Notes under the pieces: model-generated
The model's database searches: none
Told to the model about the DNA's origin: nothing
The model's input: only the letters and a program-made list of their open reading frames with translations
Shown: positions 13,701 through 24,373 of the stretch, piece after piece
How the letters are laid out: every line of letters begins with the position of its first letter
How positions within the stretch are numbered: position 1 is the stretch's first letter
Made by a program: the position numbers and the translations under genes
From: Maratus speciosus
Taxonomy: Eukaryota; Arthropoda; Arachnida; Araneae; Salticidae
NCBI GenBank assembly: GCA_963932465.1
Contig: OZ010800.1
Span: 29,948,852 to 30,012,851, forward strand
Reading direction: 5' to 3'
DNA: 64,000 bases

Positions 13701-14782
13701 GTAATATTTCTTTTTAAATTAATTTTTAAGCATTACAAATATTTCTTTCAGGTTTTGACTAAATGTTTCCGTTTTTTAATATTGTCACTCATTAAAACGG
13801 ATTTTCTTCTTCTTTTTTTCCTTTTTTTTCCTTTAAATAAAATTAGTAACAGTTTTTCTTTTATTTTTCGAGGTTTAATAGCCGTTTCATTTTTTTTTTT
13901 TTTATCAACGATGAATTTCGCCAAGAAATAAAATGGTAACCTTATCGCCCAAAATAACAGAATTTTCCGTCATAATTCTAAAACTAATATAGGTAGAATA
14001 ATGTGTTATAGCTTGAAACCTTCCCTGAAACAATACCTATCTAACGGTATAGGTTCCGTAAAAATCCATGCAGTAGAACTCGAAATCTAGGCGTTCGGAA
14101 CGAAATTTCCGTTTGGATTTATATATATATAATAGATAATAGAATAGATAATAGATTATATATATATATAATAGAATAGATAATAGATTATGTGTTATGA
14201 ACTATCTCAAAGTTTAAAACAGATCGCATTGTTAGATTTCCTAATTTTAACAATATCTCGTTATGTTAGTTCCACATTCCACCACCAGGGAGCGCACTCT
14301 ATTCTCAACGAAAGCGTATCTGAACGAAACTCCTTCATGCAACCTTTCCGTAGATACATGAATCGGGAGGGTGGCGGTCTTAATCAATAATTTAAGATAA
14401 TTGCTGCAATTACTACGAAAAATATTTTAAAGGGGCCCTACGCGGGCCCCTAATAGAGTTAGAGGAAATCGGAAGACGGCAAAATAATCGCGGGGAAAAG
14501 TTTGCTTGGGTGCTTCGGAGCTACTTTTGGCGCGAGATCTAAGCTCTACGACCAATAGGAGCCCAGATATTTAAGGAAATATGAAGTAACAAAGTCCAAA
14601 ATAATAGAATTTTCCGGACCAATTCTATAACCAATCTAGGTAGAATGATGTGTTATAGCTTAAAACCTTCCCTGGAACGATACCTATCTAACGGTATAAG
14701 TTCCGTAAAAATCCATGCGGTAGAATTCGAAATCTCGGCGTTCGGAACGAAATTTCCGTTTGGATTTTATATATATAATAGA
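10795..14782 (-). mobile_element. Non-autonomous Helitron, tandem unit 3 (3988 bp), right end of array
   Basis: This is the last unit of the array. Its 5' end (minus strand TCTATTATATATATAAAA) stops exactly at 14782. The next plus-strand base is T, so on the minus strand the host base before TC is A, as expected for the A|T target of Helitrons. Beyond 14782 the sequence shares nothing with the unit, which fixes the element boundary independently of the internal junctions. An ORF of 100 codons on the minus strand (11741-12043) is interrupted in units 1 and 2 and is not supported as a gene. Confidence 0.8.
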
Positions 14783-15251
14783 TAGATGTAAAAAAACATA
14801 CTGTTTTAAATATGAAAACGAAAAAAATTGATATGATTAATTCTTTAACTAAATCTTTAGTTTTACTAAAAATATAACGACTTGTAATATACTTCTTACA
14901 CGTGGCAATCTTTGCCACGTGATTTTTTATGATAATAATGTGTTGGATTTTTAAACATTATTGTACAAATTCAGGTAAGAATCCTTACCTGTCTTCTAAA
15001 TACTTTATAAATATATATTTTATATCTCATAAAACACGTCGCTTATTTTGCGATCTAATAATATATTAGACGCTTCGTTATGGTATGAATCTAAAAACTC
15101 TGATCATATTATTTCATATTTCTTTTCAAATTTCACTGATAATTCATGAGGTATATTAAAATATACAGAAATTTTCTTTAAAAAAACAAATAATTTATTG
15201 ATTATTTATAATTTACGTAATCTACAAATTTGTCAATCATTTATTCTGATT
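14783..15251. other. AT-rich spacer with two small perfect palindromes
   Basis: This stretch has a perfect stem-loop CACGTGGCAA/TTGCCACGTG at 14899-14921 with a 3-base loop, and an 8-bp stem CAGGTAAG/CTTACCTG at about 14972-14991. From about 15000 rightwards the minus strand has coding-like composition that belongs to the decayed block described next. No promoter, RNA gene or intact ORF is recognised. Confidence 0.5.
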
Positions 15252-16760
15252 CCGTTGTAAAATGGGCCCCACCAGTGGCCGAGAGGTTCTGCCCTCGAAG
15301 CTGGTAGACGGGAAGTGCTGGGTTCGATCCCAATCGCGCCCGTCGGCCTAATCGTTCGGAGTTTTCGTGGTTTTCTTCGAGCCGTGGATTTTCCATGTGT
15401 AAATACGGATTAGGTTCCCTTAGAAAGACCCCCACGGAGGGCACTCCCCCCGGGCCTATATCCCTCGTGTAGATAATTGGCCGTCAAAAATCAACCCAAC
15501 CCAACCCGTTGTAAAATTTAGATTGTATTTTCTTTTCATTGAGTTAGATAGACTTAAACGTGACTTATATCGTTGTATTAAAAATCTATTTAAATTTTTA
15601 TAATTCATCGTCTGAATACTCTATTTCTAAGATTTTAATTTGATTATATATATCCGGAATCGGCTCTGGTGAAATTTTTTTGTTTTCTAATAAAATAAAT
15701 TCGTCAACTTTCTCAAAGAAATTTACATCCATTTATTAACAAAAAACTCTGCTTTTTTAATAAAAGATTCAAAACTTTTATGTTTTATAAAAGATTATTC
15801 AAAAGGTTTAGGGGTGAAAGACAGTCCTAATAATGATTTTTATTAAAGAACTGTTAAATGCAGTGATAAATAATATTAATTATACAATATATAGTGATAA
15901 ACAAGATTAATTATACAATATATAGTGATAAACAATATTTATTATGTAATAGCTGTTTCCATAGCTGTTGAAATTAATTTTCTTTTACAAAACTCCTTTT
16001 CAGGAGGAAACATTTCAAATGCTGATAATATTTTCTGTAAAAGTACTCTTAAGTCAGTGTATGTTTTTCCAGTGAATAATAAATTTATATAAAGTCCAAT
16101 ATCGTGATAAAATTAACATAAATTTTTTTTCACATGAAGTTTTCATTTTAAAATTATTGATTTAAAAATTTTTTGAATGAAAGTTTCCCTAGATTTTTCT
16201 TTTTTATATGTTTTTGTACAATATATTTCTTTTTCAAATCAGATAACATGAATCCTAGTTCATAGCATCTTTTCACAAAATCTTGCTTGCCACAACTATA
16301 GTAAATTAAGCAGGTTTTCGCATTTTCAACAACCTTTTCCCGAGATAAATTTTATTCCCAAGAGTATTTCAATAGCACTAATTCCTTGAAAATCATTATA
16401 GTCGGCTCATTAAGAGCTTTTCTGAGTCATAAGGATCATATTAATTATTATTAATATTTTTCTTTTCTCTCATAAGATTTTTGTAAATCGTTACTGATTT
16501 TCAATCTGTAAGACAATATGAATCTTCACTTGCTGGAATTATTTCGTTAGACTGAATGCACTCTTTTATATATGCTTTTAATGTATCATTAAATTTACCA
16601 ATTAATGCAGACATGGTCAACAAACAGTGTGCAAATGAAATCATTTTCAAAGAGAATTGCACTTTTATAGGAACGTCACAGCGCTTCTAGAAATCTCTCG
16701 AATTATCTGTTAATCAATCAAATAAAACAGCCATGAAAGATGGCTTTATCTAATTTCAGC
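15010..16760 (-). pseudogene. Decayed, unidentified minus-strand coding block
   Basis: Once the SINE is set aside, the minus strand shows several protein-like stretches separated by stops and frameshifts. They include a 44-codon stretch starting with an ATG near 15733 and ending in an acidic EYSDDEL tail (about 15605-15735), a stretch ending METAIT-stop at about 15943-16110, a Cys-containing stretch with IYYSCGKQDF near 16200-16320, and one with KAYIKECIQSNEIIPASEDS near 16500-16620. The mix of residues, the continuity and the position of stops suggest one or two degraded genes of a mobile or endogenous viral element rather than chance. I do not recognise the family. No motif of a polymerase, integrase or transposase was seen. 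The Polinton remnant elsewhere in the window may or may not be related. Confidence 0.4.
15264..15505 (+). mobile_element. tRNA-derived SINE
   Basis: A 242-bp insertion bounded by a 12-bp target-site duplication, CCGTTGTAAAAT at 15252-15263 and 15506-15517. The head has the look of Pol III internal promoters: an A-box-like TGGCCGAGAGGTTCTG at about 15277 and a B box GGTTCGATCCC at about 15322. The body is unrelated to tRNA, and the 3' tail is a short AACCC tandem repeat ending at 15505. Tail and TSD are as expected for LINE-driven retroposition. A 67-codon minus-strand ORF across it is incidental. Confidence 0.9.
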
Positions 16761-16841
16761 AACTTTAATAATCTAGAATAATTCAAAGTTAGAAACAGGC
16801 ATCTAACTGCTCGTTTTATAATTAAATTTTACGCAAAAGTT

Positions 16842-16908
16842 TGGCCCGGAATCGAACCTGGCCCTTCCGCCTCACAGTCCAATGCTAAAACCACTACGTT
16901 GTCATTTG
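16842..16908 (-). other. tRNA-like fragment (SINE head or tRNA pseudogene)
   Basis: On the minus strand this reads GTAGTGGTTTTAGC (A-box/D-arm-like), then an anticodon-arm-like stretch, then GGTTCGATTCC (B box/T-loop). The T stem has four of five pairs, but the 5' and 3' acceptor halves do not pair, so it is not a functional tRNA gene. It may be the head of a second SINE whose body is not recognisable. Confidence 0.5.
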
Positions 16909-16929
16909 TTGAAAAAAACCTAATCTTAC

Positions 16930-17300
16930 CTTTAATATAAGCTTTAGATTTCTTTAAATCAAGTTAATAATGCATAAATATTGACATTAAATCTATAATT
17001 ATAGTAAAGTTTATCATTATTATGCATATTTAATACTTATTTCATTTAAAAAAATACGTTTTAGACTTTTTAAAAATTGATTTCAATCGTTTCTGTGTTT
17101 TATCCAGTAGCGCCATCTATAATAATCACAAATAAGAAACTGCTCAACACATTTAGAATTATGTAACATACAGGAAAAAACCTTTTTTTTTATAACTATG
17201 AGCTTTAGATTACTTTAAATCTAGTTAATAATGCATAAATACTCACATTAAATGTATAATTATAGTAAGGATTATCATTATTATGCATATTTAATAATTA
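16930..17300. repeat. Diverged tandem duplication (~270-bp period)
   Basis: The stretch around 16945-17045 (AGCTTTAGAT, then AGTTAATAATGCATAAATA and TTATTATGCATATTTAAT) is repeated at 17210-17296, with about 85% identity by eye. The intervening 150 bp is AT-rich. The second copy was later split by the hairpin insertion at 17301, which leaves its tail (TAATAATTATTTCCTTTAAA) after 17569. No gene is seen. Confidence 0.6.
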
Positions 17301-17569
17301 AAATAATAAAACTTTGTAAAAAATCACCATAAAATAAAACAATACACAGGACGCGTTTAAAGCTAAAAACATAACAGCTCGTCATTAGCTACAGCAAACA
17401 CGTGTCCGCAAGCGACTGTTTGCTGTAGCTGATGACGAGCTGTTATGTTTTTAGCTCGAAACACGTCCTGTGTATTGTTTTATTTTATGGTGATTTTTTA
17501 CAAGGTTTTATTATTTTAATTGCTTCAAATCGCCAGTTTTTGGTGCTGTTTCGCTATATTTAATAATTA
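17301..17569. mobile_element. Long-hairpin (foldback) insertion with 13-bp TSD
   Basis: Two arms of about 105 bp (17296-17400 and 17417-17521) are near-perfect inverted repeats with a 16-base loop. They are followed by a 45-base asymmetric tail containing CGCCAGTTTTTGGTGCTG. The whole is flanked by TATTTAATAATTA at 17288-17300 and again at 17557-17569. Comparison with the unsplit copy at 17030-17050 confirms that this is an insertion. A 13-bp TSD plus an asymmetric tail favours LINE-mediated insertion over a DNA transposon, though a MITE remains possible. If transcribed it would form a long double-stranded hairpin RNA. Confidence 0.75.
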
Positions 17570-19001
17570 TTTCCTTTAAAAAACACTTCCTTTAAAAGTT
17601 AGATTCATAAGAGTATCAGATAATATGTTTTCAATCTTATTTATAAATTTAAAAGCTACTATCTGTAAAAACTACATATTATATGCTAATATGTTGGTAA
17701 AATCATATAAATAACCAAATACTACCTATTTTTATTACAATTAAAACGATTTAAAGTAAACGTATATTTTTCTTTTCGCAAATACAGAATTTTTCCTTAG
17801 TTCTGTATAGTTGTACAATCTATCAAATAAAAAGATAACTGTGATATCAGATTCGGTGAGACTACGCTGGGCACGGGTCACACGAACAATAGAATTCTCC
17901 CCAGCTTTAAATGCCCTCTAAGCTACGGCGCACGAGTAGGGTTACTGTATTAAGCAGTTTATCCCTCGTTTGGCTAACTGAATATTATTTATTATATAGA
18001 AAATAATCAACATATAGGATTGGTCCCGCCAGAAAACGAATTAGAAAAGAAAATCGCGTACAGAATAAATATTTATTTTTAAAATTGTACCTTCTCTCTA
18101 TTAATAAATATTTCATGTTTATTAATATACTGGGCAAGAACAAGTTCCAAAAAAGATTTTTTTTAAAGATAATCTGCAATTAAAAAAATATTATTGTTTA
18201 GATGTGCTTGGGTTACATGATATAAAATAGAATTGTATGCAATAAGTAAAATGCAAGTACTTTGATTATGATTTTATTAAAATGAATATTAGAGTTTTCT
18301 ATTTTGAAAATTTGATGCATCTCAAATTTATAATATGTGTGTATATATATATATGCGTGTGTGTGTGTGTGTGTTTACAATTGTCAAGAGAATAAAAAAA
18401 ATATGCTTAAATTATTTAGAAAACATAACTTTTTATTAGTCTTGTTTCTGAGAAAAAAATTTCAACGTCTGGTTTTTGTAACATATAGTTATATAGATTT
18501 TTTGTAAATAATTCTAAGAAAATTATTCATAAAATTTGAATATGTCAAATAATTTGTACATTTTAATAACTTTTTTAGCAATTTCGTTTTTAAAATTTTC
18601 TTTTAACTCATTTAATATGTTTTATAATGCGCTATATGAATCCCCTTTATTTTCCCCTTACTCCACATTTAGTAAGAGAATAAGTAAAAACTAAATGCGT
18701 TAAGTAATTTGTAAATTTTAATAATTTTTTAGCAATTTCTTTTTTAATATTTCCTTTAACTCATTTAATATGTTATATGTGTACCCTTTTTGCCACATTT
18801 AGTACGAGAATAAGTAAAAACTAAGTGCGTTAAGTAATTTAGAAACATTAATATTTCTTTAATATTTCTAGGGTTAAAATCAGGCTTTTTTCTCCAGGAG
18901 GAATTTTTAAAGCTCCTGTGGTTGCAGGGAGGATTTGCACTTAAACTACATTAATAAGCATTAAACTCAAGCAAAACTTCCAAAAATATCCCCCCCCCCC
19001 C

Positions 19002-19033
<32 letters not shown>

Positions 19034-20969
19034 ACGCACATGCACACACCAAAGCCATCTCCTGAATTTATCATTGAGAATTTTTGTTTTGAAATATTTT
19101 TAAAATATGCTTTACATCAAGGAGACAAAGTACTATGATCTATAATAAAACAGTTGAAAAGTTACATTGCAGCAATGCAGGTTTTACTCTGGGAGTGCGG
19201 CTTGTGGAGGTGACTGTTTATAATATTTTTTATTTATATTTGACATATTAGGGAGGGTTATTTAGTAGAAATTTGGATTTAAAGAAAATGCACATTTTTT
19301 TAAACGTTGGTATGTCTTATGCCATTACAAAAATATTGATTAATAAAAAAATAAATGTGTGTGTCGGGGAGGGGGGAGGCTGCAGTAAATTTACGTGTAC
19401 TGTGTGTACTGTATTATGTCTGTTCCGTATTATTGATTGTTCAATATATCAATTTATATAAATATATTCTTTTTATCTGACGTATAGGAATATATTTTAT
19501 AAGGACCCCCTCTTTTTTAGAGTTTAGAAAAACAGAACATAATTTTTATTTATTTCATCAGGTTAAAAAGTAACAACTATTACTGAAATAAAATATTGCA
19601 GTTTTAAAAAACTTGTAAACTATTCATGGAAATAATTTTATTGAGGTTGCAAGTAATCTTTAAAAATTCTAAGAAAATGGATGTTTAAAACTAATTTGTT
19701 AGATATGTTTGTCATGAAAAGGCAGCTTTACTCTATGTTCTGGGCCTTACACTATAAGGCCTTATTCTAGGTATATGTAATACTTCTTTTTCCTAAATGA
19801 AATTATAAAAATGATTCATGGCTGAATCATGAAAACTTTTGTTCATAAAAAATATACAGAAATTAAATTAATACTTATTTTAATAAAATTGCTTTGAATT
19901 GTTTTTCATCATATAAGACATTCACCTTCATTTAAATTTTCTTTGAATTAATTTCAGATTAGTAAGTCAGAAATAATAAAAATAAAGTAATTAAGGAAGC
20001 AAACAAACAAAAAAGGGAGGATTGGGGAGGTATAAAAATTTCCAATATTGCAGAATACGCGAGTAACTTTTATATAATTAAAAATTTATTTAATTTCAAA
20101 ATATTATGTTATATAAGCAATTTGCATTAATAATTTAATGAGAATAGTAATTTAGTAACATAAAATAAAGTAACAGACTACTGCTTTAAAAATCGTTATT
20201 TAAATTACAATGCATTATTAACATTTAAATAATAAAAGTTAACTTACCTTATATATAATGCATGATAAACGAATATATTATACTGCATGAAAAGAACTTT
20301 TTTTTTTTGTACAATAAACATAAATCTATATTTATAAAATATTATGTGAAAGTTAACAGGAAATTTTCACTTAAAATTTCAATTATATCCAGCGGCAAAT
20401 AATTGCATATTGTATTTAATAATTATTGTTTGTAAAGTTTTAATGAAATAAAAATATTATAATAAAAGTTATATTAATTATATTCTACATGCATATTTTT
20501 ATACCTTTCTGAATAAAAATGAATCGAAACTTGTGTCATAAAGTTGCCCCTTTTAGATTTGAGAACAGTCATATCCATGTCATATCATATCATATCCATG
20601 TCATATCAGTCATATGATATCCAAGTCATATCCATGACAAAAGTTTCTTATTTTCAGTATTGTCAGTATATTCATATGTTCAGTTTCATATTTTCCGACT
20701 TATGGAGGTGCATGCGGGGCTGCCGCCAAGGGGCCCATGAGAGTAATGAGGATTTTCATTAAAAGGTGTCAAATTATATAAATTAGCCAAAAGTGACCAA
20801 AATTCATATATTTCAAACATTTAGGAAGGGAGTGTGGTCTCCCTTGTGCTTCCAGTACACGCCCCCCCCCACACACACACACAACACCCATGCAAAAAAC
20901 AAACTACATCATTAGAAACTAATGATTAAAATTTATTAGTATGTCATCTATTTCAAAAGAAATTCTACA
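17570..20969. other. AT-rich intergenic DNA, no genes recognised
   Basis: The content is simple sequence and small duplications. There is a ~160-bp tandem duplication at about 18543-18840 (both copies contain AGCAATTTC, AACTCATTTAATATG and GAGAATAAGTAAAAACTAA), a TA/GT run at 18340-18375, a C-run then A-run at 18991-19031, CATATC-rich slippage repeats at 20570-20640, and at 20519-20575 a terminal fragment of the TTAA MITE described below. The ORFs of 60-76 codons found here have low-complexity composition and no motif. Confidence 0.5.
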
Positions 20970-21392
20970 TTAAGGCTGTTCTTAATTGCTCTGCTCAACA
21001 AGCGCAAAACGTTTAACACATTTACAAATTCATTTTTTAACGGAAAGATTGACCATGGAAGCGATTTGGAATTGAACTGTGTTTTCCATTTTTTTTTTAA
21101 TCAATAAATTACCTATTGAGTTATAAGCTATTTTGATCACGTGACAAACCCATTTTTGGCCCGCTCTTGAGTGTTTTTTCTCCTTTCGCGCGGAAATTCG
21201 GTTCAAAACGGCCACTTTGACTCTATTTTCTAAAAATGTATTTCGTCCCCCCCCCCCCAAAAAAAAAACAAAAAAAACCAGCTCGATTACATAGTTTCTG
21301 AACAGCACCAGCTAGTTTCATGCATTTTCGAACAAAGATAAATTAAAACTTATGTCAGAAAGTTGCCATTTCGGATTTAAGAACATTCTTAA
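20970..21392 (+). mobile_element. TTAA-flanked MITE, left copy
   Basis: A 415-bp non-coding element bounded by TTAA on both sides. Its ends are TTAAGGCTGTTCTTAA and the inverted GGATTTAAGAACATTCTTAA, giving an imperfect ~14-bp TIR. A second copy in reverse orientation lies at 21552-22006. The TTAA target is typical of piggyBac-mobilised elements, so a piggyBac source is an inference. Internal landmarks are GCTCTGCTCAACAAGCGC, TCACGTGAC and CTTTCGCGCGGAAATTCGG. It contains a poly-C/poly-A junction near 21246. Confidence 0.65.
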
Positions 21393-21551
21393 CGTTTTCC
21401 TCGTAATGTGGCATGTTAAATCATTAATGATGACCAATTTGTGGCATTCTCTTTTAGACATCTTATAACATACAAATTAAAAGTTTGCAAACAAATATTC
21501 GTGTCAACCAATTTATCATTTTTTCTACTATTGTCCGACTAGTATTTTTTC

Positions 21552-22006
21552 TTAAGGCTGTTCTCAAATCCAAAAGGACAACATTGACATAAGTTTTAAC
21601 TTATTTTTGTTCAGAAAAGCATGAATCGAGCAGATATTGTTGCTCAGAAACTATATAATTAAGCTGTTTTGTCCGTTTTTTTTTTTTTTTTTTTTTTTTT
21701 TTTGCAAACGCAATAGATCTTTCAGAAAGTAGTGTCAAAGTGCGCCAGTGGGCGTTTTGAACCGAATTTCCGCGCGAAAGAAGAATAATCACCCATGAAA
21801 GGATGAAAAGCGTGTTTGTCACGTGATCAAAATCGCTTATAATTCAATAGGTAATTTATTTATCAAGAGATCGAAAACACAGTTTGATTCTAAACCGCTT
21901 CCATAGTCAGGTCTTCCAATTTTATATCTTTCCGTTAAAAAATGAATCTATAAATGTGTCAAAACGTTTTGCGCTTGTTGAGCAGAGCAGTTGAGAACAG
22001 CCTTAA
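21552..22006 (-). mobile_element. TTAA-flanked MITE, right (inverted) copy
   Basis: This is a reverse-complement copy of the element at 20970-21392, with TTAA at both edges (21552-21555, 22003-22006) and TIR GGCTGTTCTCAA. The two copies face each other with a 159-bp spacer, so the locus as a whole is a ~1-kb foldback with arms above 400 bp. A 29-base poly-T (about 21676-21704) replaces the poly-A/C run of the left copy. ORFs of 73 and 90 codons in this area run through homopolymers and are not genes. Confidence 0.65.
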
Positions 22007-23120
22007 AGTTGTGACCATCTTTTTGTGATACCCTGTATGTAGATGTGAGCAGTACCGGGTACAAAATTTATGCATACATATATGTATGAAGTTTAGTACT
22101 AGCCACTTCCACATTATTCGCAAGAAAATTCTATAGATAGATAGAAGCCAGCCCCCCCCCCCCCCAACCACCAACACCAGCAGAATGATGGGGGTCTCGG
22201 GGTCTTCTATACTCTTAGTCGGGCAATGCATATTTTATCGGTTTCGTTTAAATTTTTTTGTCGGCCCGGCTCGTTTAAAAAATTGTTCTAATTCTGCTTT
22301 ACGGCCTTTGGAAAGTTCAGTGCTTTGGCGAAGCCCCGTTCGCTGACCGCCAAAGAAAAAAAAGGCAGCAAGACGCAAATGCGCCATATCTGTCCCTTCA
22401 ACTTTCACACCCCACCCCTCTTGACCTTTGGGGAGGAAAAGGTAATTAAACCGTGCAGAGCAAGATTACCCCATCAGGGTGAGATTACCCCATCAGATTC
22501 CCCTTTCAGATGCTGCGTTCAAACACGGAAGTAGATAAAGAGGCCAATTAAGGGCAAATTTTCTTTCTTTGAGGTCCGATGAATAAAAAGCTCTTTTATC
22601 AAAGTAATTGCATTAAATCGAATCTCCCTTTTTTCCCTCTCTTTAGATAAAAACAGAATGTAAGCTATAACATTCATTGATTTTATAAAGGTTTTTCTTG
22701 AAAAAGTAGAAAGGAATTATAAATTCTTTTATGCTTTTTTCTTGGAAAAGTAATTATTTTTTTAAAAATAAAATATACATGTTTCAAGGTCCCCAGTGTT
22801 TATACATGAAAAAGAAATTAAATTTTTATTATAACAGCTGTGTCTTTGAAACTCTATTGAGAAAAATAATTGCAATTTTTGTTCAAAATATAATGTAAAA
22901 CTCCGGTTAAAAGGACGATAAAAAAATACATATTTAAATTTCCAGATCGATTATATACTGAAATTTCTTAATGGTCATCCATTTCAGATTGTCTTAATTG
23001 AACCTTCAGCTGCGCTAATAAAATATTAATGATTTCGTTAAAAATGTGATATTATTTATATTTTTTAATGCTTTTTCATATTTTAAAAAGTTGGAAATTG
23101 CTCGTCAAACGTGGCAAATG
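22007..23120. other. Intergenic region with a short GC-richer island
   Basis: The stretch at 22190-22560 is richer in G+C than its surroundings and contains GATTACCCCATCAG twice in close succession (about 22464-22497). It could be an old exon, a promoter or a repeat remnant; no splice-bounded coding frame was convincing. The remainder is AT-rich, with short A and T runs and no recognisable gene. Confidence 0.35.
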
Positions 23121-24373
23121 AGGTGCGTTCGTACTATAACTTGTTTTATAATTATTTTTTGCACCCCATATTGTACTGAATGTATACTTTTTTGCACTTC
23201 ATAAAACGCATAGTCTGATACATCATTAAAATGCACTTCCAATAATTTTTCCCCTTTCCCCGTAATGTAACGGAACACTTTTGACTGTCCCTGTAATTAA
23301 ACTATACATCCGATTTTCCTAAAATTTGAAATAGCTCAACAAAACTTTGCAACAATTATATCTTTAAAATTTCAGACCATTCGGAAGGCTGTAATATCAT
23401 TAAAATGCACTTGCAATAATTTTTCCCATTCCCCGTAATGTAACGGAACACTTTCGACTGTCCCTGTAATTAAACTATACATCCGATTTTCCTAAAATTT
23501 GAAATAGCTCAACAAAACTTTGCAACAATTATATCTTTAAAATTTCAGACCATTCGGAAGGCTGTAATATCATTAAAATGCACTTGCAATAATTTTTCCC
23601 ATTGGCCGTAATGTAAAGAAAAACTTTTGACTGTCCCTGTAATTAAACTATGCATCCGATTTTCCTAAAATTTGAAATGGCTCGACAAAATTTTGCAACA
23701 ATTATATCTTTAAAATTTCAGATCATTCGGAAGGCTCTAATATCATTAAAATGCACTTGCAATAATTTTTCCCATTGGCCGTAATGTAAAGAAAAACTTT
23801 TGACTGTCCCTGTAATTAAACTATACATCCGATTTTCCTAAAATTTGAAATGGCTCGACAAAATTTTGCAACAGTTATATCTTTAAAATTTCAGATCATT
23901 CGGAAGGCTGTAATATCATTAAAATGCACTTGCAATAATTTTTCCCATTGGCCGTAATGTAAAGAAAAACTTTTGACTGTCCCTGTAATTAAACTATACA
24001 TCCGATTTTCCTAAAATTTGAAATGGCTCGACAAAATTTTGCAACAGTTATATCTTTAAAATTTCAGATCATTCGGAAGGCTCTAATATCATTAAAATGC
24101 ACTTGCAATAATTTTTCCCATTGGTCGTAATGTAAAGAAAAACTTTTGACTGTCCCTGTAATTAAACTATACATCGGATTTTCATAAAATTTGAAATGGC
24201 TCGACAAAATTTTGCAACAATCATATATTTGAAATTTCAGACCATTCGGTTGGGTAGTTTTTGCTCTGTTACATGCGGACAGACGGACGGACGGACAGAC
24301 GGACGGACAGACGGACGGACGGACTGAACGACGACTATAGGTGCTACGTATTTATATAATTACGAACGCACCT
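23121..24373. mobile_element. TIR element carrying a 176-bp tandem array and GACGGA microsatellite (element A)
   Basis: The ends are perfect 13-bp inverted repeats, AGGTGCGTTCGTA at 23121-23133 and TACGAACGCACCT at 24361-24373. Inside are about six tandem units of ~176 bp, starting near 23224, 23400, 23575, 23750, 23926 and 24100. Each contains ATTAAAATGCACTT, AACTATACATCCGATTTT and GACCATTCGG or close variants. The last unit runs into GTTACATGCGGACAGACGG and a (GACGGACA)n microsatellite, then a short unique tail. No ORF is present. Flanks give no clear target duplication. Confidence 0.65.

Noticed and set aside
2275..14390. Recurrent 66-codon ORFs (MCYELSQSLKQIALL...) and 75-100-codon ORFs in each 4-kb unit
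   Set aside because: They recur because the DNA is repeated. Lengths differ with indels, there is no domain, and the related array at 24.8-27 kb does not preserve the frame.
16842..16908. Functional tRNA gene
   Set aside because: The acceptor arms do not pair and the T stem has a mismatch; only the internal promoter-like boxes are kept.
20570..20640. CATATC repeats as a regulatory cluster
   Set aside because: Simple slippage of a hexamer-like unit explains them.
21959..22231. 90-codon minus-strand ORF with GGGGG stretch
   Set aside because: It is produced by a C homopolymer on the plus strand and runs past the MITE end; no motif is present.
23224..24250. CRISPR-like appearance of the regular 176-bp repeat
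   Set aside because: The whole unit is repeated, with no unique spacers, and the context is eukaryotic.
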